A stretch of 64,000 nucleotides of DNA from Dioscorea cayenensis subsp. rotundata (GCF_009730915.1 NC_052482.1:19622345-19686344); one strand, 5' to 3'; shown: positions 22,501 through 34,930, numbered from the stretch's first letter. Numbers and translations: made by a program. The notes: generated from the sequence alone by a model not told the origin.

Positions 22501-24817
22501 CCATAGACCTCTAGGGTTCTGTGTGCTCTACTGGATCTGATAACACTGATGCAAGGACTTATTTGTGATGTTTAAACTTAGGAAAGGGGTTAACAGAAAT
22601 TAACTCAAGAAGGATGTGGAATTAATACACAGAATATAACAATGCAGGAAGACATTAAAAATAAGGTAGGCTGGTAGACAGCTTGAGGGCATTTTCCTAG
22701 AGGATGGACACTTCCTTGCACCATTAATACATCAAAGTTCTGTTTGATACAGATAAAATTTAACAAAGACTAGCATGCACATTAGATTATTCAGATAATA
22801 AAGCTGAGGCACAAAGGATGATAGAACCATAAGAATTTAGAGAAATTTCAGTACTTAACAATTAGCAATGGATCATTACTTTGATTTGCTAGCATCTGTC
22901 AATTAACATACTTGGAAGACAATGACTTCAGTACAAGAGCAGCATATAATACCAAAGCAGATACCTAGATTTGAATAATTTAATACATTTTGTAATATTG
23001 GAAAGCCGGTTCATTAAAATCATAAATCGAACTGCAGTGTTCAGAAAGACAAGTGACAATGTCCAGTCAAGCTCATGAGGGAGTAATGTCAAATAACTTG
23101 GAATACAAGTACATATCTCACAAGATAAAGTGATTATCTCAAACAAGATTATTGGGACCTTTTTGATTAATGTTTCAGTCTTTCACATAGATTAACCAAA
23201 CTATGACTGTAACACAAGAAACTACACATTCTACTCTTTTATGTAAAATAAAATAAAAATGTTACATATACTTTGATCATACCTGCTTTTGCTCAAGAAG
23301 GGCAAGAGTGGTTAATGCATGATCCATTTCTCTCCACAACTCTTCATTCTCATCATCTTTAGGAGGATTATCATCTTCCGAGGACCAGTTAAAGTCTTCG
23401 TCTGCCACTGGACGAGCAGTATGTCTGGTTTTTTCCGCAGATTCATCAGGAGGGGTTTTTTCCCCAGACTCGACATGAGGCGAAAACAGCCTTTCAATTT
23501 CAGATTGTATGTCTCCCATGCAATTCTTCATGATTTCTTTACACTCAACTGTGCTCAGTAACTTCTTTCTATTTGGCGAATGTTTCGTAACTGACTGTGA
23601 GGAAGGGTATTCAAGCAAACAGGTGCTGGCCTCCTCATTCTTGGATAAGTCACTAGCAACGATTTCTTGACCCCTACCTTGATTAAAAACTGGTACAAAA
23701 CGGTCTGGCAGCGTCTTCCGCCGTTTAGAATGTCGCAGATTTGAGTGTTCATATAAAATCTCAACATCTGATTCACTTTTTGGGGCAGCTTCAGTTGGAT
23801 CCAGCTCAATGACAACATCTGTGGCCACTATTTCTTTTGGAACAACAGGTGCCAAAGTCTCGATCTTAGGGTACCACTTCTCACCACTTGTATGAAAACC
23901 CAAAGTTGCAATGTTGTCACCAACATCGATATCACGCAGAGCTTGAATATTGTTACTAATGTGATGAACTATCCTATCGCCCACAACTTTGATTACAAAC
24001 TCCACCCCTTTAAGAGCCGATAGCACAACCAACCAAGAAACTTCACTGGAAAAAGCATCAGTGAGTAGTTTGGCTTTAAGAATGGAGCCACAGTCCTCAG
24101 AAACACTCCACTGATGGGTTCCATCATCAAAAGGCTCAAATTTGAGCCTCTGCAGTATGGAAATATTGTCTAACTTAACAGCTACAGACTTCCTCTCATG
24201 TCTACTACTTCCTATACTAATCTCCCCTTCATTTCTGTGGAAAACCACAGAGAACAGGCAGGTACATCGACCTTCATGTCCAGTCCTTTTCACAGAGATA
24301 ACTTTGGCATCTCGCCACGAAAAAAACTACAAGAAAAGCAACATATTTGGATTGAAAACAACATTCTAACAACTATAGTCAAAATAAACTTTTGGTTAAG
24401 TAACTAAACAGCGATGCTTGAAAAGAAGGAAGTGATCATACAGGCTGCAATCCTTTCTCCGATGCCGAATCAGTCGAATGCGCTGATAGCACGCAGACAT
24501 CAACCCCAGCCTTCAGGAATCGCCTACAATCAGAAGCGATTGATCTTCTCGATCGAAGACGAAGGCTTTCGACATTAATCGTATACTCCACTGAAGATCC
24601 TCGGCGGCGTTGCTCGAAGATGATGCTCCCATCCTTCACCTTCAACTGATCAGCGCCATGCCATGATCCATCATAGAAAACCTCAAAAGCTGCAAGAAGA
24701 GATAGGCAAAACGCTGTTCATAGATATCAGGAAGCATTGAGTGGTCTTCAACCAAGGAAAACACTTACGAGTAGCATCGATCGGGTGCTCACGGCGGAGA
24801 GGTTCTTTTTCCGGCAT
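19595..24817 (-). CDS. CLSY: CLASSY (CLSY1/2-type) SNF2 chromatin remodeler
   Basis: Five exons join without frame breaks: 24817-24769, 24689-24442, 24326-23283, 21761-21624, 21523-19595, giving 1135 aa. CLSY proteins recruit Pol IV (via SHH1) for siRNA production in RNA-directed DNA methylation, in the nucleus. The N terminus has PFEVFYDGSWH, typical of CLSY1/2 rather than CLSY3/4. The middle is acidic and low-complexity. Exon 4 holds a Cys/His cluster (QCQHEY.., ICHLCKYVC) before the helicase. The SNF2 core in exon 5 shows ATP-binding SHSPGSGKT near 585-593, the Walker B-type box ILDEGHNPRS, LLSGTLFQNNF, and C-lobe motifs ASTNACAEGISL and RQAIARAFRPGQ. Intron 3 is 1.5 kb. The short first exon is set by ATG at 24817 and a phase-1 donor. 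Confidence 0.93.
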
Positions 24818-26068
24818 CTCGGGGCAGGCCGGAAGCGAGATTATCGGCGTTGAGCGGCGGTGGAGGCGGCGGAGGCCGCGAGGTGTGAGAATACCGAGAC
24901 GGTGAGGTTTAGAGGGTTTTATTTATTTATTTATTTATTTATTTATTACTCCTTTTTTTTTCTGAAGATTATTATTGTAATTTATTAGGGACCAGGGACC
25001 TTTCCAAAAAAAAAAAAGACGTTTAGAACTCGTTGTGCACGTGGGACTATGGCCGTTTTTGGAGGAATATTAACATTTTTCCCCTTTAAAACTTATCAAA
25101 TTATCTATCATGAGTGACAACACTGCAGTCCAATATTGCTTTATTGATTTTGTTTAAACTTTTATTTGTGTCATTAATAGTTAAAAATTCAATTATTTAT
25201 TTAAAGTATATACAATTAGATATTCATTATAAATGCACCCAATTACATAAAATAACAAATTAAGTATTCATTGTAAACAATGAAATCTAAGATTTTTCAT
25301 GCATTAATGAAATCAAATAATAAAGTTGAAATTTTTGAAATCAAATTTTCTTTTGGTCTGACACCCACTTCATCACAAAAATATTTATTATAAAAGTAAG
25401 AGGATAAAATATATAATTTTTATATTATAGATATAATTCTCAAGTTAATGGCATCCAACGTGAGAGTGGGCTTATAACTTAATTTCATGTTGTAGAGTAA
25501 GAACTTATGACCAAATATTCAATTTTTGGTCGTGGATATATCTCAATTATTAAATTATATTTATCAAAAATAAATAAATAATGTATCACAAATGATTCAA
25601 AAAACTTCATAAAAAAATAATAAAATACTCAATTTAATTAATTTTAAAAAGATATGAATCTCTTATATAAAGAATTTCTTATATAAAGAATTTCTTATCA
25701 ATATGCCAAAAAGTTATTGACAATTATATATATCTACATATATTATAATTAAATTATTTTTAATCAAATAAAAAAATATATATTTGGAATTTTCAATGTT
25801 TATGTTTGCCTCAAAATGGCAAATCCAAAAACCATAAAAAATTATGCTTTAAAATTTGCAAAATCTAAACCATGAATTACAAATTATTTTATAATAATGG
25901 CTGATGCTCATAACATCACGTGACTGAAACTAATGATTACAGGCTGACAAAAAAATATATAAATATATAAGAGGAGTAAAAACTAATTTTAACAATTCCA
26001 GGGACTGAAAAGTAAAATATCTTTTACAAAACTCACCCTGGACGGCGATCAAAGACAATAGAAGAGCA
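24818..26068. promoter_or_regulatory. Divergent CLSY / PPR intergenic region
   Basis: About 1.25 kb separates two head-to-head genes. It holds a (TTTA)n run near 24920-24948, a G-box CACGTG at 25039-25044 and long AT-rich DNA at 25130-25920. No coding region is seen. Promoters for both genes must lie here; whether they share elements cannot be told. Confidence 0.5.
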
Positions 26069-29000
26069 ATGCTGCGCTTCGCTTCTGGGCTGGTGAGACG
26101 CCGGCTCCCCGGCGTGCGCTTCGATGGCGGTGGCGCGATCGGCGGAGAGATTGTTCTACGGAGTAGTTCGTCCTGGGAGGCGGCTGCGACATCGGCGTCG
26201 AGCCCGAGTTTGTCGATATGGCGGCGAAAGAAGGAGATGGGAAAGGAGGGGTTGTTCGTCGTGCACGAGCTGAAGCGGCTCGGGTCCGGCCCCCGTCTTG
26301 AGAGATTCATGCAGTCTCATGTCTCCCGTCTCCTCAGGACTGACCTCCTCGCCGTCCTTGCTGAGTTCCAGCGCCAGGATCTCGTCTTCCTCTCTCTCAA
26401 GGTGCCGTCCCTCTCTTACGAAATCCCACATTCATGCTTGATTTTTATCTTTTTACTTCCAATTTCATACCAATTCGCAATTGATTGAAGAGATAGTGAA
26501 TGGGAAGGGATCGTTTTGCTTGTTAGGTTTTGATGTAGTTCATCATGCTTTGGTACAAGATGAAAAGATGTTGTTTTGCTTGTTGGGGTACCAATAATTC
26601 ACCACACTATGGTGATTGGATGAAAGAGGTTGTAAAGATGACTAATTCTTTATCACAACGTTAGATTGAAGTGAAAATGAAAAATAAGAAGCTATTTTGC
26701 TGCTTGTGATGCAAATAGTTAATCACACTTTGGGGACTTGCCAAAAGAGATTGTAAAGGTGACCAAATGTAAAGGACAACAATATTTTATAGAATAATGA
26801 GAAGAAAGAAGTCATTTTGCTTGCTAGAATGCAATTAGTTCTTCATGTGTTATTGATTGTGACCAAAAGACAGTGTAAAGGTGGAAAATTAATCTGCAAT
26901 AGAAGGAGAGGAAATGAGAAGAAAGAAATAATTTTGATTAATAGAATATGAGTAGTTCAATACCCTTTGGTGAGTCCCTAGTAGACATTATCGAGATATG
27001 AGAAAATATTCACCTGGTTGTAGAAGAAATCATGGGGAAGGACATTGTATGATTTGCAATTATGTTCTGCATAACCGGCCAGTTGGTTACTGTTTTTTCC
27101 TATTCCAGAGTTTATGATACTTAATTGGGTAAGGATGCCTTCTGTTTTTTGTTTTTTGGCTGAGGATGTATGTTAGGATATTTCATCAGGCAGTGATATG
27201 TTTCATAAAGATTTTCTGGATGGATGATAACATGTTTTTTCTGAGCATATATTTTTTATAAAAAATTTTGCAGTAATCTGCTACTTTTTTTCCAAAAAAA
27301 AAACGAAGTTTAGTTGTTGTAACTGTGGATAGCTGTAGAAATAAGCAACCTTCATAGTCCTTGGTACGAGCATTACTAAATAGTTTTGTTTAGGATTTGT
27401 ACGATTATGATGATTTATGGGTCAAACTACTTATTGAATGTTGCTGTCTTGTAAGATCTGTGCGGCTATTTATCCCCACGATGACCTCTATGAGAACTTA
27501 ATTTGCACTCTTGTGTGACCCTAAAAATCCAGATTTTTACCTGAGCTGTTCTTGAGATTGATTTCCATAAGTGACAGTTAAAAGACGCACACACAAATAA
27601 AATAGAACAAATAAAAAAATAATGTGAAAAGGCTCATGGTAGTTTTTCATTATTAAATTTATAATTTCAATGTAAATAAGCTCCAACAATAATATCAGTT
27701 GCAAGTAAAAAGGTTTACTTTTACACCATTGATTATTATACCACTCAGACTAGAGGTCAAGCCTTAATGTATTAACACATTGCCCTTTCTTGTTCATTTT
27801 CCCTCTTGCCCTCTTCCTTGCCGCCTGATGGACATTTATATTGAATATGGTTTCAGCGCTACAACATTCATTGATTAGACATGTCTTGTTTCATTAATCT
27901 CTTCTTTTTTTTTTGTCTTATTTATTTATTTATTTTATATTAAAACAACAATCTTCCCTTACAAAATTTTTTATTCTTTTCAAATTAAAAGCTATTGTTC
28001 ATTTTTCCTTTTATTTTTTCGTGGTCTCTGACCCATTGGGTTTTTTATGAGTCAGGGGCTCTAAGTTAGTCTGGAATGAGGCGACAGGAACCCATATAAG
28101 GACGTAGAATGGGTGTTTTTTGCATACATAGGATTTGAACTAGGAACTACATAGTTAAACGGCACTAGTATCTGCAGCTTGGGCCACCTTCTGTTGGTGC
28201 TATTGTTCTTTCATTGTTTACATGCTTTTGTACAGTTTATCTAGCCACCTCAGCTTAGTCTACCTCACTTATCCACATTCTGAAGGTTGCATGTGGTGTT
28301 TGATGCTAGAAATTAATTGCCTACCCGGTCTTCAATCAGTCACATTGCTTTGGGATGCTGCTCACTACTTCTAGGAGGGTGACCTATTGTTCATACATCA
28401 TTTTGGAAATTTCTTGTGCACGTTAACAACAGAAAATCACAATCCAACCTACTTGACAAACAGTTATGTCTGTAGTTCCAGGTATCAAACAATAAGGAGT
28501 TAAGATCATGACAGAGATCTAAGTTCTCAGAAGCATATGCAAGAAAAGCCTTGTTAAAACCCTCTTCTGTTTCTCTATGGCCATTTGCTAATTATTTCAT
28601 TTCATTTTTTCCCCTGAATTGTCGAGTTATGACTAAGACTCCCCTTGCATTGGTTAGGATTACTCAGCCTTTTGCAAGAACAGTCAATTAGATATAGCCA
28701 AAAATCACTTGAAAGGCATTTCAATTTTTTCTGTAAATCAACAATGTCTTGCATATGAATAAATACATTATATTTGAATTTACTCTTCTTCCTGCAGATA
28801 TATGATGCAGTGCGGAAAGAGATTTGGTACCGTCCAGACATGTATTTTTACCGAGACATGTTAATGATGCTCGCGAGGAACAAAAAGGAGGAAGAAGCAA
28901 GACAAGTATGGGCAGACTTGAGGGGCGAGGAAGTACGATTTGACCAGCATACTTATGGCGACATCGTTCGCGCATTCTCCGATGGTGGATTGCCTTCACT

Positions 29001-29190
29001 AGCAATGGAATTCTATGAGGAGATGAGAAGCTCTCCTGACCCACCTCTCTCACTCCCCTTCAGGGTTATCTTAAAGGGTCTGATACCATATCCTGAATTG
29101 AGGGAAAAGATCAAGGATGACTTCTTGGAGTTGTTTCCTGATATGATTGTATATGATCCTCCTGAGGACTTGTTTGATGAACATAAATGA
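26069..29190 (+). CDS. Small PPR protein (THA8-like / At1g62350-type)
   Basis: Two exons, 26069-26401 and 28798-29190, join in phase 0 to give 241 aa. The N terminus is Arg-rich with few acids (MLRFASGLVRRRLPG), like an organelle targeting peptide. Exon 2 holds pentatricopeptide helices: PDMYFYRDMLMMLARNKKEE, DQHTYGDIVRAFSDGG, and LSLPFRVILKGL. Short PPR proteins of the THA8 group bind RNA and help group II intron splicing in chloroplasts or mitochondria; that role is inferred from family. The single 2.4-kb intron is unusual for PPR genes, which are mostly intronless, but such introns occur in this small subfamily. The start sits in a GC-rich island and is the first ATG of the frame. Confidence 0.85.
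28000..28205 (-). mobile_element. tRNA-derived SINE-like sequence in PPR intron
   Basis: On the minus strand a tRNA-like head (GGTGGCCCAAGCTGCAG near 28195) is followed about 45 nt later by the B box AGTTCAAATCC (28127-28137) and then a body of non-tRNA sequence. The A box matches imperfectly. Likely an old SINE; the ends are approximate. Confidence 0.4.
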
Positions 29191-29487
29191 AACATTACTT
29201 ATAATTAGAATGACACTTTGTATTTCTCACATACATGCATCAAAATTGATGTCTATGTAAATTACATCATCTTCATCATCATCATAATGCATGTTTCTGT
29301 TAATCTTGGTTAATTTTTTTGTCTTTCAACAGTACAGGGGTCTGAATTTTGTCTTTTAATATGGACAGGAATCATCAAAAAAATATTAATGATTAAAAAA
29401 TTCAAAGTGAACCTTCTTCTTGTTGTTAGTACAAGTATAGTGCTTGTAATTTGCTGTTGAATAATCTCATTTTGTTTGTAAATTCTA
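29191..29487. other. PPR 3' flank
   Basis: AT-rich 3' UTR and spacer. No further feature is seen apart from the start of a sequence that recurs at 33405. Confidence 0.4.
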
Positions 29488-29685
29488 GTGGGATAGCCCA
29501 ATGGTATGACATCAAAATATAAGGGAGAGGTCATGGGTTCAAATCTCTCCCCCAACAGTACTGTTTCCCATACTGTTCATACATTGTTCACCCGAGATTC
29601 CTATACTATTCTCATACTGCATACGTATCATGACATCCGGGTTCAAGATCTTGTTTAGATCTTTGTTTATATTCATAAAAAAAGT
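29488..29685 (+). mobile_element. tRNA-derived SINE
   Basis: Pol III A box TAGCCCAATGG (29494-29504) and B box GGTTCAAATCT (29536-29546) have the right 30-nt spacing, followed by a unique body and a short A-rich tail at 29677-29683. A related copy on the minus strand lies at 52610-52790. No clear target-site duplication was found. Confidence 0.65.
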
Positions 29686-30120
29686 GACATTGTCGTCTAT
29701 TATTCATCTGGTGGGATTTTTCGTTTTCGTGATATATTTTATTTCATAAAACTTTGGTCTTAATCGAAAAATCGTGTGCCGGGGATAATAGTAAATATCC
29801 TATTACACAAAAAAATTAGCATCTTTTATTCATACACATAAAAATAGTAAAAATTAAAATACAAATAATCTAATAAATCTCTTTTGGAAATGTACACTAT
29901 AAATGACTGTATAACATCAATTCATCACCTTCTCCTATATATATATAAATGCAATATAATAAATGTTATATTTTTTTATATTTAATGCCTGCTCAACAAG
30001 TGGTTATTCGTGTGTCTATCCATCTTCCACCTTGGTACCATGAACTGCCACTTGGTTTCCTGCATGCATGCCATCCATTTATCCCATAATTATCATTTTA
30101 TTTATTTTTTTATTTATTTC
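29686..30120. other. Spacer upstream of inhibitor gene
   Basis: AT-rich DNA with no gene seen. It is probably the promoter region of the protease-inhibitor gene. Confidence 0.4.
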
Positions 30121-30128
30121 TATATAAA
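30121..30128 (+). promoter_or_regulatory. TATA box of protease-inhibitor gene
   Basis: TATATAAA lies 63 bp before the chosen start codon (30184) and only 30 bp before the upstream in-frame ATG (30151). That places the likely transcript start at or just past 30151 and favours the downstream ATG. Confidence 0.7.
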
Positions 30129-30183
30129 CTCTGATTCACCAAACTCACCCATGAAACAATTCTCAGAAGGAAACTCTCCAAGG

Positions 30184-30545
30184 ATGTCAATCTGTCAAGC
30201 TTGTGGCAGGGAACGCCAGTGTGCATGTAAACTATAGAATATTTTTGTTTAAGTATTGCATGATTGGCTTCTTTATATATTAATGTGTTTCAAGCATTGG
30301 TTGTTGTTTCTTGTGTTGAGTTGTTTGCAGACAGTGAGAGGAAGGAGTGGCCAGAGTTGCTTGGAGTTGATGCATTGGAAGCCAAAGCAACCATTGAGAG
30401 GACAAATAAATGGGTGGAGGTGATCTTGATGCCTTGTTACTCATTGGATGCTTCTGCAACCATGAACTGCTGTTGCAACAGGGTGTTCCTCTTTGTCACT
30501 GATCTTAAGAATGGCAAGGTGTGCAAGGTCCCTGTTGTAGGCTGA
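30184..30545 (+). CDS. Potato inhibitor I family serine protease inhibitor
   Basis: Exons 30184-30226 and 30331-30545 give 85 aa (96 if the ATG at 30151 is used). Landmarks of the family are KEWPELLGVDALEAKATIER near the N terminus, the loop-supporting CNRVFLFV strand and the C-terminal KVPVVG. The family blocks subtilisin/chymotrypsin-like proteases through an exposed loop and is wound- or pathogen-induced in many plants. By alignment with eglin c (..VTLDLRYNRV..) the loop reads ATMNCCCNRV, giving Met at P1 and Asn at P1'. Three adjacent Cys replace Leu-Arg-Tyr, which is odd. There is no signal peptide. A poly(A) signal AATAAA lies at 30637. Confidence 0.88.
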
Positions 30546-30636
30546 CATTGGTTCTTGTTCTGTTGTTAATTTGTATGTAGGTCATGCTCCTTCCTTCTAG
30601 TCTTCAGTACTGTCTTTCTCTGTCGATCATGATGAT

Positions 30637-30642
30637 AATAAA
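30637..30642 (+). terminator. Poly(A) signal of inhibitor gene
   Basis: AATAAA 92 bp after the inhibitor stop codon. Confidence 0.6.
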
Positions 30643-31059
30643 GTTTTGCATTTTGTTTTACTTTTGTTTAAATTTGTGAATTACTTGCTGTGTTTTGTGA
30701 AATATATAGCCAGTGGTTCATTCTAATTAGTGGTTTCTTACAACTAATGCACTGTTATTGACATTGAAAACAATGGTACAATTGAACAAGGAATAGAAAT
30801 CAGAAAATTTCTTAATATATCCATTAGAATGAACTACTGTAAGAGCATAATCACAACAACTAATGCAGTAATGTAGGCATTAAAATTTTTGGGAGGGAGG
30901 AAGAAACATTGTAGTTAATTTAGTAGCAACACTTAATAATATTTACATGCTGCTGTTCTTCACATCATGCCATGTATGTTCTGCAGCTATAATTAGACTT
31001 CATAAGCATGTTTTATAATAGAAAAAAGCATTCCCCTTAAAACTAGTCCTGAGTCTCTG
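30643..31059. other. Spacer between inhibitor and unknown gene
   Basis: AT-rich convergent 3' ends. A stretch near 30765-30815 resembles 33580-33630, part of a local duplication. Confidence 0.4.
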
Positions 31060-32635
31060 CTACTTTTGAAGGGGGAGATAGAGTGACTCCTTGAACTCTA
31101 ACTTTCTAGTTTCAGTATGGAAACTTGTATGCTTATTAGGCCAGTATGTTAACCAAATCCAGCCTTTGATTTCCCATTCCATTGTCTTTCCAAGAGCTCT
31201 GCCACACACCTTCCACCACACACTATCACCATATTCATCACCGGCAAAGATAACTCCTCCTTGTTTGGTGAACGGCCGGTAAGCACTTGAGTATCTGTCT
31301 CTGAACCATGCTCTTGGATGAAGCAATGCAAGTTTTGAAGGTTTGGTAGAGAGAACCTCTTTTCCATTCACTCCATCATGGAGAAACCAGTTCAAGCTTG
31401 CGCTGTTACCATTGACCGATTGTTCGAATTTCCATGGCTTCATGCTCGTTGTGATAGTTTCGGTTGCTGATACTTTAAGACCGAAGTAAGAACCCGGGGG
31501 ATCGAATGAGCCTTCTATGCCTTTCTCTAGCCCAACTTCATGTGTAGGATTCTCTGAAGATTTGCTTACTGAAACTGACATTACATCACTTTGGAGAGTT
31601 GGAGTGAGTTGCATACTTATTCCAGAAGGGAAGTGTTTCTCCTCAGAGCCATACCCCTGTTCAAACATAAGAGTTTCGGAGACAAGAGGAACAACGTCGC
31701 ATCTGTTTTATACAGGACACACGATGAATAATAGAGTTTGTGAAGCTGATATTTAACTTGAAGATTGAAGGGAAATAGACAAACCTTATGTTATCGACTT
31801 TCACTACAACATCGATCCAGCTTTCGCGGAAAATGACTTTGTAGGCTAGTTGTATCACACCTTCAAGCTGTTGATATTGCAGAGAGAACAGCAAGCGTTC
31901 ATCTTGAGTTATGTTATTTGGATCTTCGACACTCATGGCAATAGTTGGGCAATATAACTGCACTTTCCACAGTCCAGTCGCTGAAAAGGCATAGGAAAAC
32001 AAAGGAGATGGTGTTCTAATTGAGTTGTTTAAAGCCTTGAGTTCTACTATCCAGTTAGTCATTGCGAGGCCGAATGATCTCATCCATTGTTCTTCCATGT
32101 TCGATCCGAGAACTCGTGCAAGCTGCTTTGCTGCCTCTCTTGACTGCTTACTTGTTAACTGATGCTTCAAAGTGTCAAGACATCCTACACGGAGGTCCCG
32201 TTGAGCTTCGTATATGCACACAAGGAAAATCAGAGTTTTGAATGCCAAATTGAACATGTCTCTGAATTTTTCACCAGTTTGGACTGCAGGAAATCTGAAA
32301 GATGATTTCTTTAAGGGACCATAGTGAAGGACTCCATTGACGATGTTGTGGAAGAGTTGGACTATGATATCTTCATCAAGGGACTGCTGATTTTTGTCTT
32401 TCAGAATGAGTGAATTGGATGTCCAGAGGGAGATAGAGATTTGGATGTCTGCCAAGATTGAGAATGTGACATAAGGACTATGACATTGGAAGTTTTTGGT
32501 GACTGAAACTTTCAACAATGATTGTGATGATTTTGAAGTACAGATGCAAATGGATAGAGTGTTTGTGTTCCATTGAGGGAAGGGTGGGAGGTTGCTAATC
32601 CATACCCAGGCATCAGTAACACAAGTAGAAGCCAT
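31060..32635 (-). CDS. Conserved plant protein of unknown function
   Basis: Two exons (32635-31785 and 31702-31060) join in phase 2, giving 497 aa. I recognise it as a single-copy-like conserved plant family without an established role; the name is not known to me. Well-conserved blocks are FPQWNTNTLSIC near the N terminus, GSNMEEQWMRSFGLAMTNWI, RTPSPLFSYAFSATGLWKVQ, the Trp/Tyr-rich WFRDRYSSAYRPFTKQGGV, FAGDEYGDSVWWKV, and EWEIKGWIWLTYWPNKH close to the end. There is no signal peptide; one Leu/Ile-rich segment (LAFKTLIFLVCI, near residue 135) is too short to call a membrane span. The start is the first ATG and matches my recollection of relatives (MAST..). The frame is intact. Confidence 0.85.
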
Positions 32636-34640
32636 GAGAAAGGAGCTTTGGTTACTTCTCCTTCATTGATGTTCTACTTTTAAAGCCCGAGAAGACGATG
32701 ATATGTTGGATAACAAGCAAGCATCTAAAAAATCAAAAGCAACCAAACTTAATTCTGGTTCCCTTTTTCTTTTTCTTTTTTTTTTCTGCATTGATACCCT
32801 GTGAGTTTGGCCATGAAATTCCAGGAAAGCAGATTCTTGAAGGTCTTCGATACGCAATACTTTATACTACATTTATCATATTGTTTGCATTCTATAGAGA
32901 AATATATAGAAAGTTTTAAAAGCAATTTTTATTATGCAAAGTAGAAGGAGAACTCTTCTAGGTTATACTCAAAGCATCAAACTTTTGCTTCCTAATTTCA
33001 GATATGCTTAAGTCAATGGGAAGTTCCAAACTTATTCATGAATGCCTATTTGCAGATGCCTTTTCTTAGGGAGAAAGTAATCTAAAATTTTTCAAGTGAT
33101 ATCCTATGAATTGAGCACTTTGGATAACTATGACAAGGATGTGTTATTCATAGAGATGAAAAATTTAAGCAATTGGTTGAGTATGTTCATAGGATGCTTG
33201 TTGCAAATTTGGATTGGGGGGTACTTGGTTCATGAATTTTGTAGCCAATGGTTGTTTCCAAGTAATATTCATTGCTGCAAAAATGAAACCTTGTTAACTT
33301 GTCAATGTTCAACCTTGTAAATTTTTTTGGTTTCTTGTTCCTATCATGCATGCATATTATGGTCATATTACATAATTACATTCCAACAAAACAGCTCTTG
33401 TAGGCTTGTTTGATGAACATAAATGAACATCTACTTCAATGAAGCACTGTGGCAAGAAATTTTTATTTTGTTCTCATATATGCAGCAAAATCATAGGATT
33501 GATCTTGATGGTAAATAGAATTATTATCTATGTTTTTACTTATGCTATGGATTAGGCCCTGTTGATAGTCATGAAACCAATGATGCAATTGAATTAGGAA
33601 TCAAAACATTTCTTAGTTATTATATATGTTTTCATGAACATTGGTGTTTCTGGTACCACTTGAAAACTCTCACTTAAAGATGTGTATAAATGATATGCCT
33701 CTCTTACTTCTTTTTGTTGGTGATAAATTTTTCACTAACAATGACCATGTGGTCATCTTGAGTTGCATCACTTTGTTTTTCAGTGCTCATGGATAAGATT
33801 AAAAAAGCATATCACAACACAGAGGTGACTGAGTTCTAATTTCTGAATAATGTAGTCAAAAGCAACCAGACTTGATTCTTATTCCTTTACTTTTTTCTGC
33901 ATTTCTTACATGTTAGTTTGGCCATGGAAATGCAGTAAAGCAGATGCTTGGCATTGAGTAGATGCTTGGCCTTTCATCCTGTATGGTTGAATTCTTTGTT
34001 CAAAGATGATTGGACTCTTGTTGCCTAACTGCAGATACACATGAATTATATAAGAAGAAGCCCAAAGTTAAAATGCAGAGATACCTTTTTTTTCCCCAAG
34101 ATTAGCGGTTAAGCCGCTAAGAAAAGCGGGGGCTTGCACAAATCTCGACTAAATAAGTGGGAGAAGATATAGGGACCATTCGTACACAATCACTGCTTGC
34201 CCTCTCATATTATTATTCAAACTTTTCGAACTTTTACCACTTGTGAAAAGTTCTAATGAGGACCCGGTTATTAATATGCCGTTTGATCGTTGGTAAAAGT
34301 AAAGATACTTTTATGTCCCACGTAGAAAATGTTAGCTTTGCTTTGGAAGAAATTTAATAAAATTTTTTTTGAGTGTTTGTCACTTATGCTATGGGTTAGG
34401 TGTTGTTGATAAATATTATGAAAAGATATGCTTAGACATGCTCTAAGCACAGTAAAGTCTTTTTGGTTGCATGACATCCCCACCGCCGCAAAGAGCTCGG
34501 ACACTATTGGGAATAGGCATGAAGCGCTTCAACGTGCCATGGAATTTGGGGACCCAAGATCAGATCATTGTTTTTGGGCTGGGCCTTATTTGGCTTCAAA
34601 CCATCTGTTAAGGATGTTGTGTTTCCCTTTATTTTTATTT
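32636..34640. other. Intergenic region with duplicated segments
   Basis: No gene is supported. Segments at about 32735-32850 and 33855-33960 are diverged direct copies (both contain TTTGGCCATG and AAAGCAGAT). Positions 33405-33427 match exactly the 3' end of the PPR gene (29169-29191). A small hairpin AGCGGTTAAGCCGCT lies near 34105. Confidence 0.5.
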
Positions 34641-34646
34641 TTATTA

Positions 34647-34930
34647 CTCCTTTCGTCTTCAAATATAAGTTATATTTTTTTTAAATTATTCTAAAATAGT
34701 TGTCATTTTATAATATTAAAATATATTTATTTGTTTTTTTTTAATTTTATACATATTTAATTTTTTAAGTCATATAAATAAAAAGAGTAATATTTATAAT
34801 GTCAAAAAAAATATATCATTTTAAGAGAATGATAATTTAGTAATTTTGTTGATTTTTTATTAAATTTTAGAAAATTTAATGCTAATTCCTGTACAATATC
34901 TTTAAACGACATATTTTGAAATGGAGGGAG
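34647..34930. mobile_element. Stowaway-like MITE (Tc1/mariner type)
   Basis: The left end CTCCTTTCGTCTTCAAATA and right end ATATTTTGAAATGGAGGGAG are imperfect inverted copies and resemble the Stowaway CTCCCTCCGTCCC.. terminus. The left flank has TA; the right TA duplication is degraded. About 284 bp, AT-rich, non-coding, old. Confidence 0.6.
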
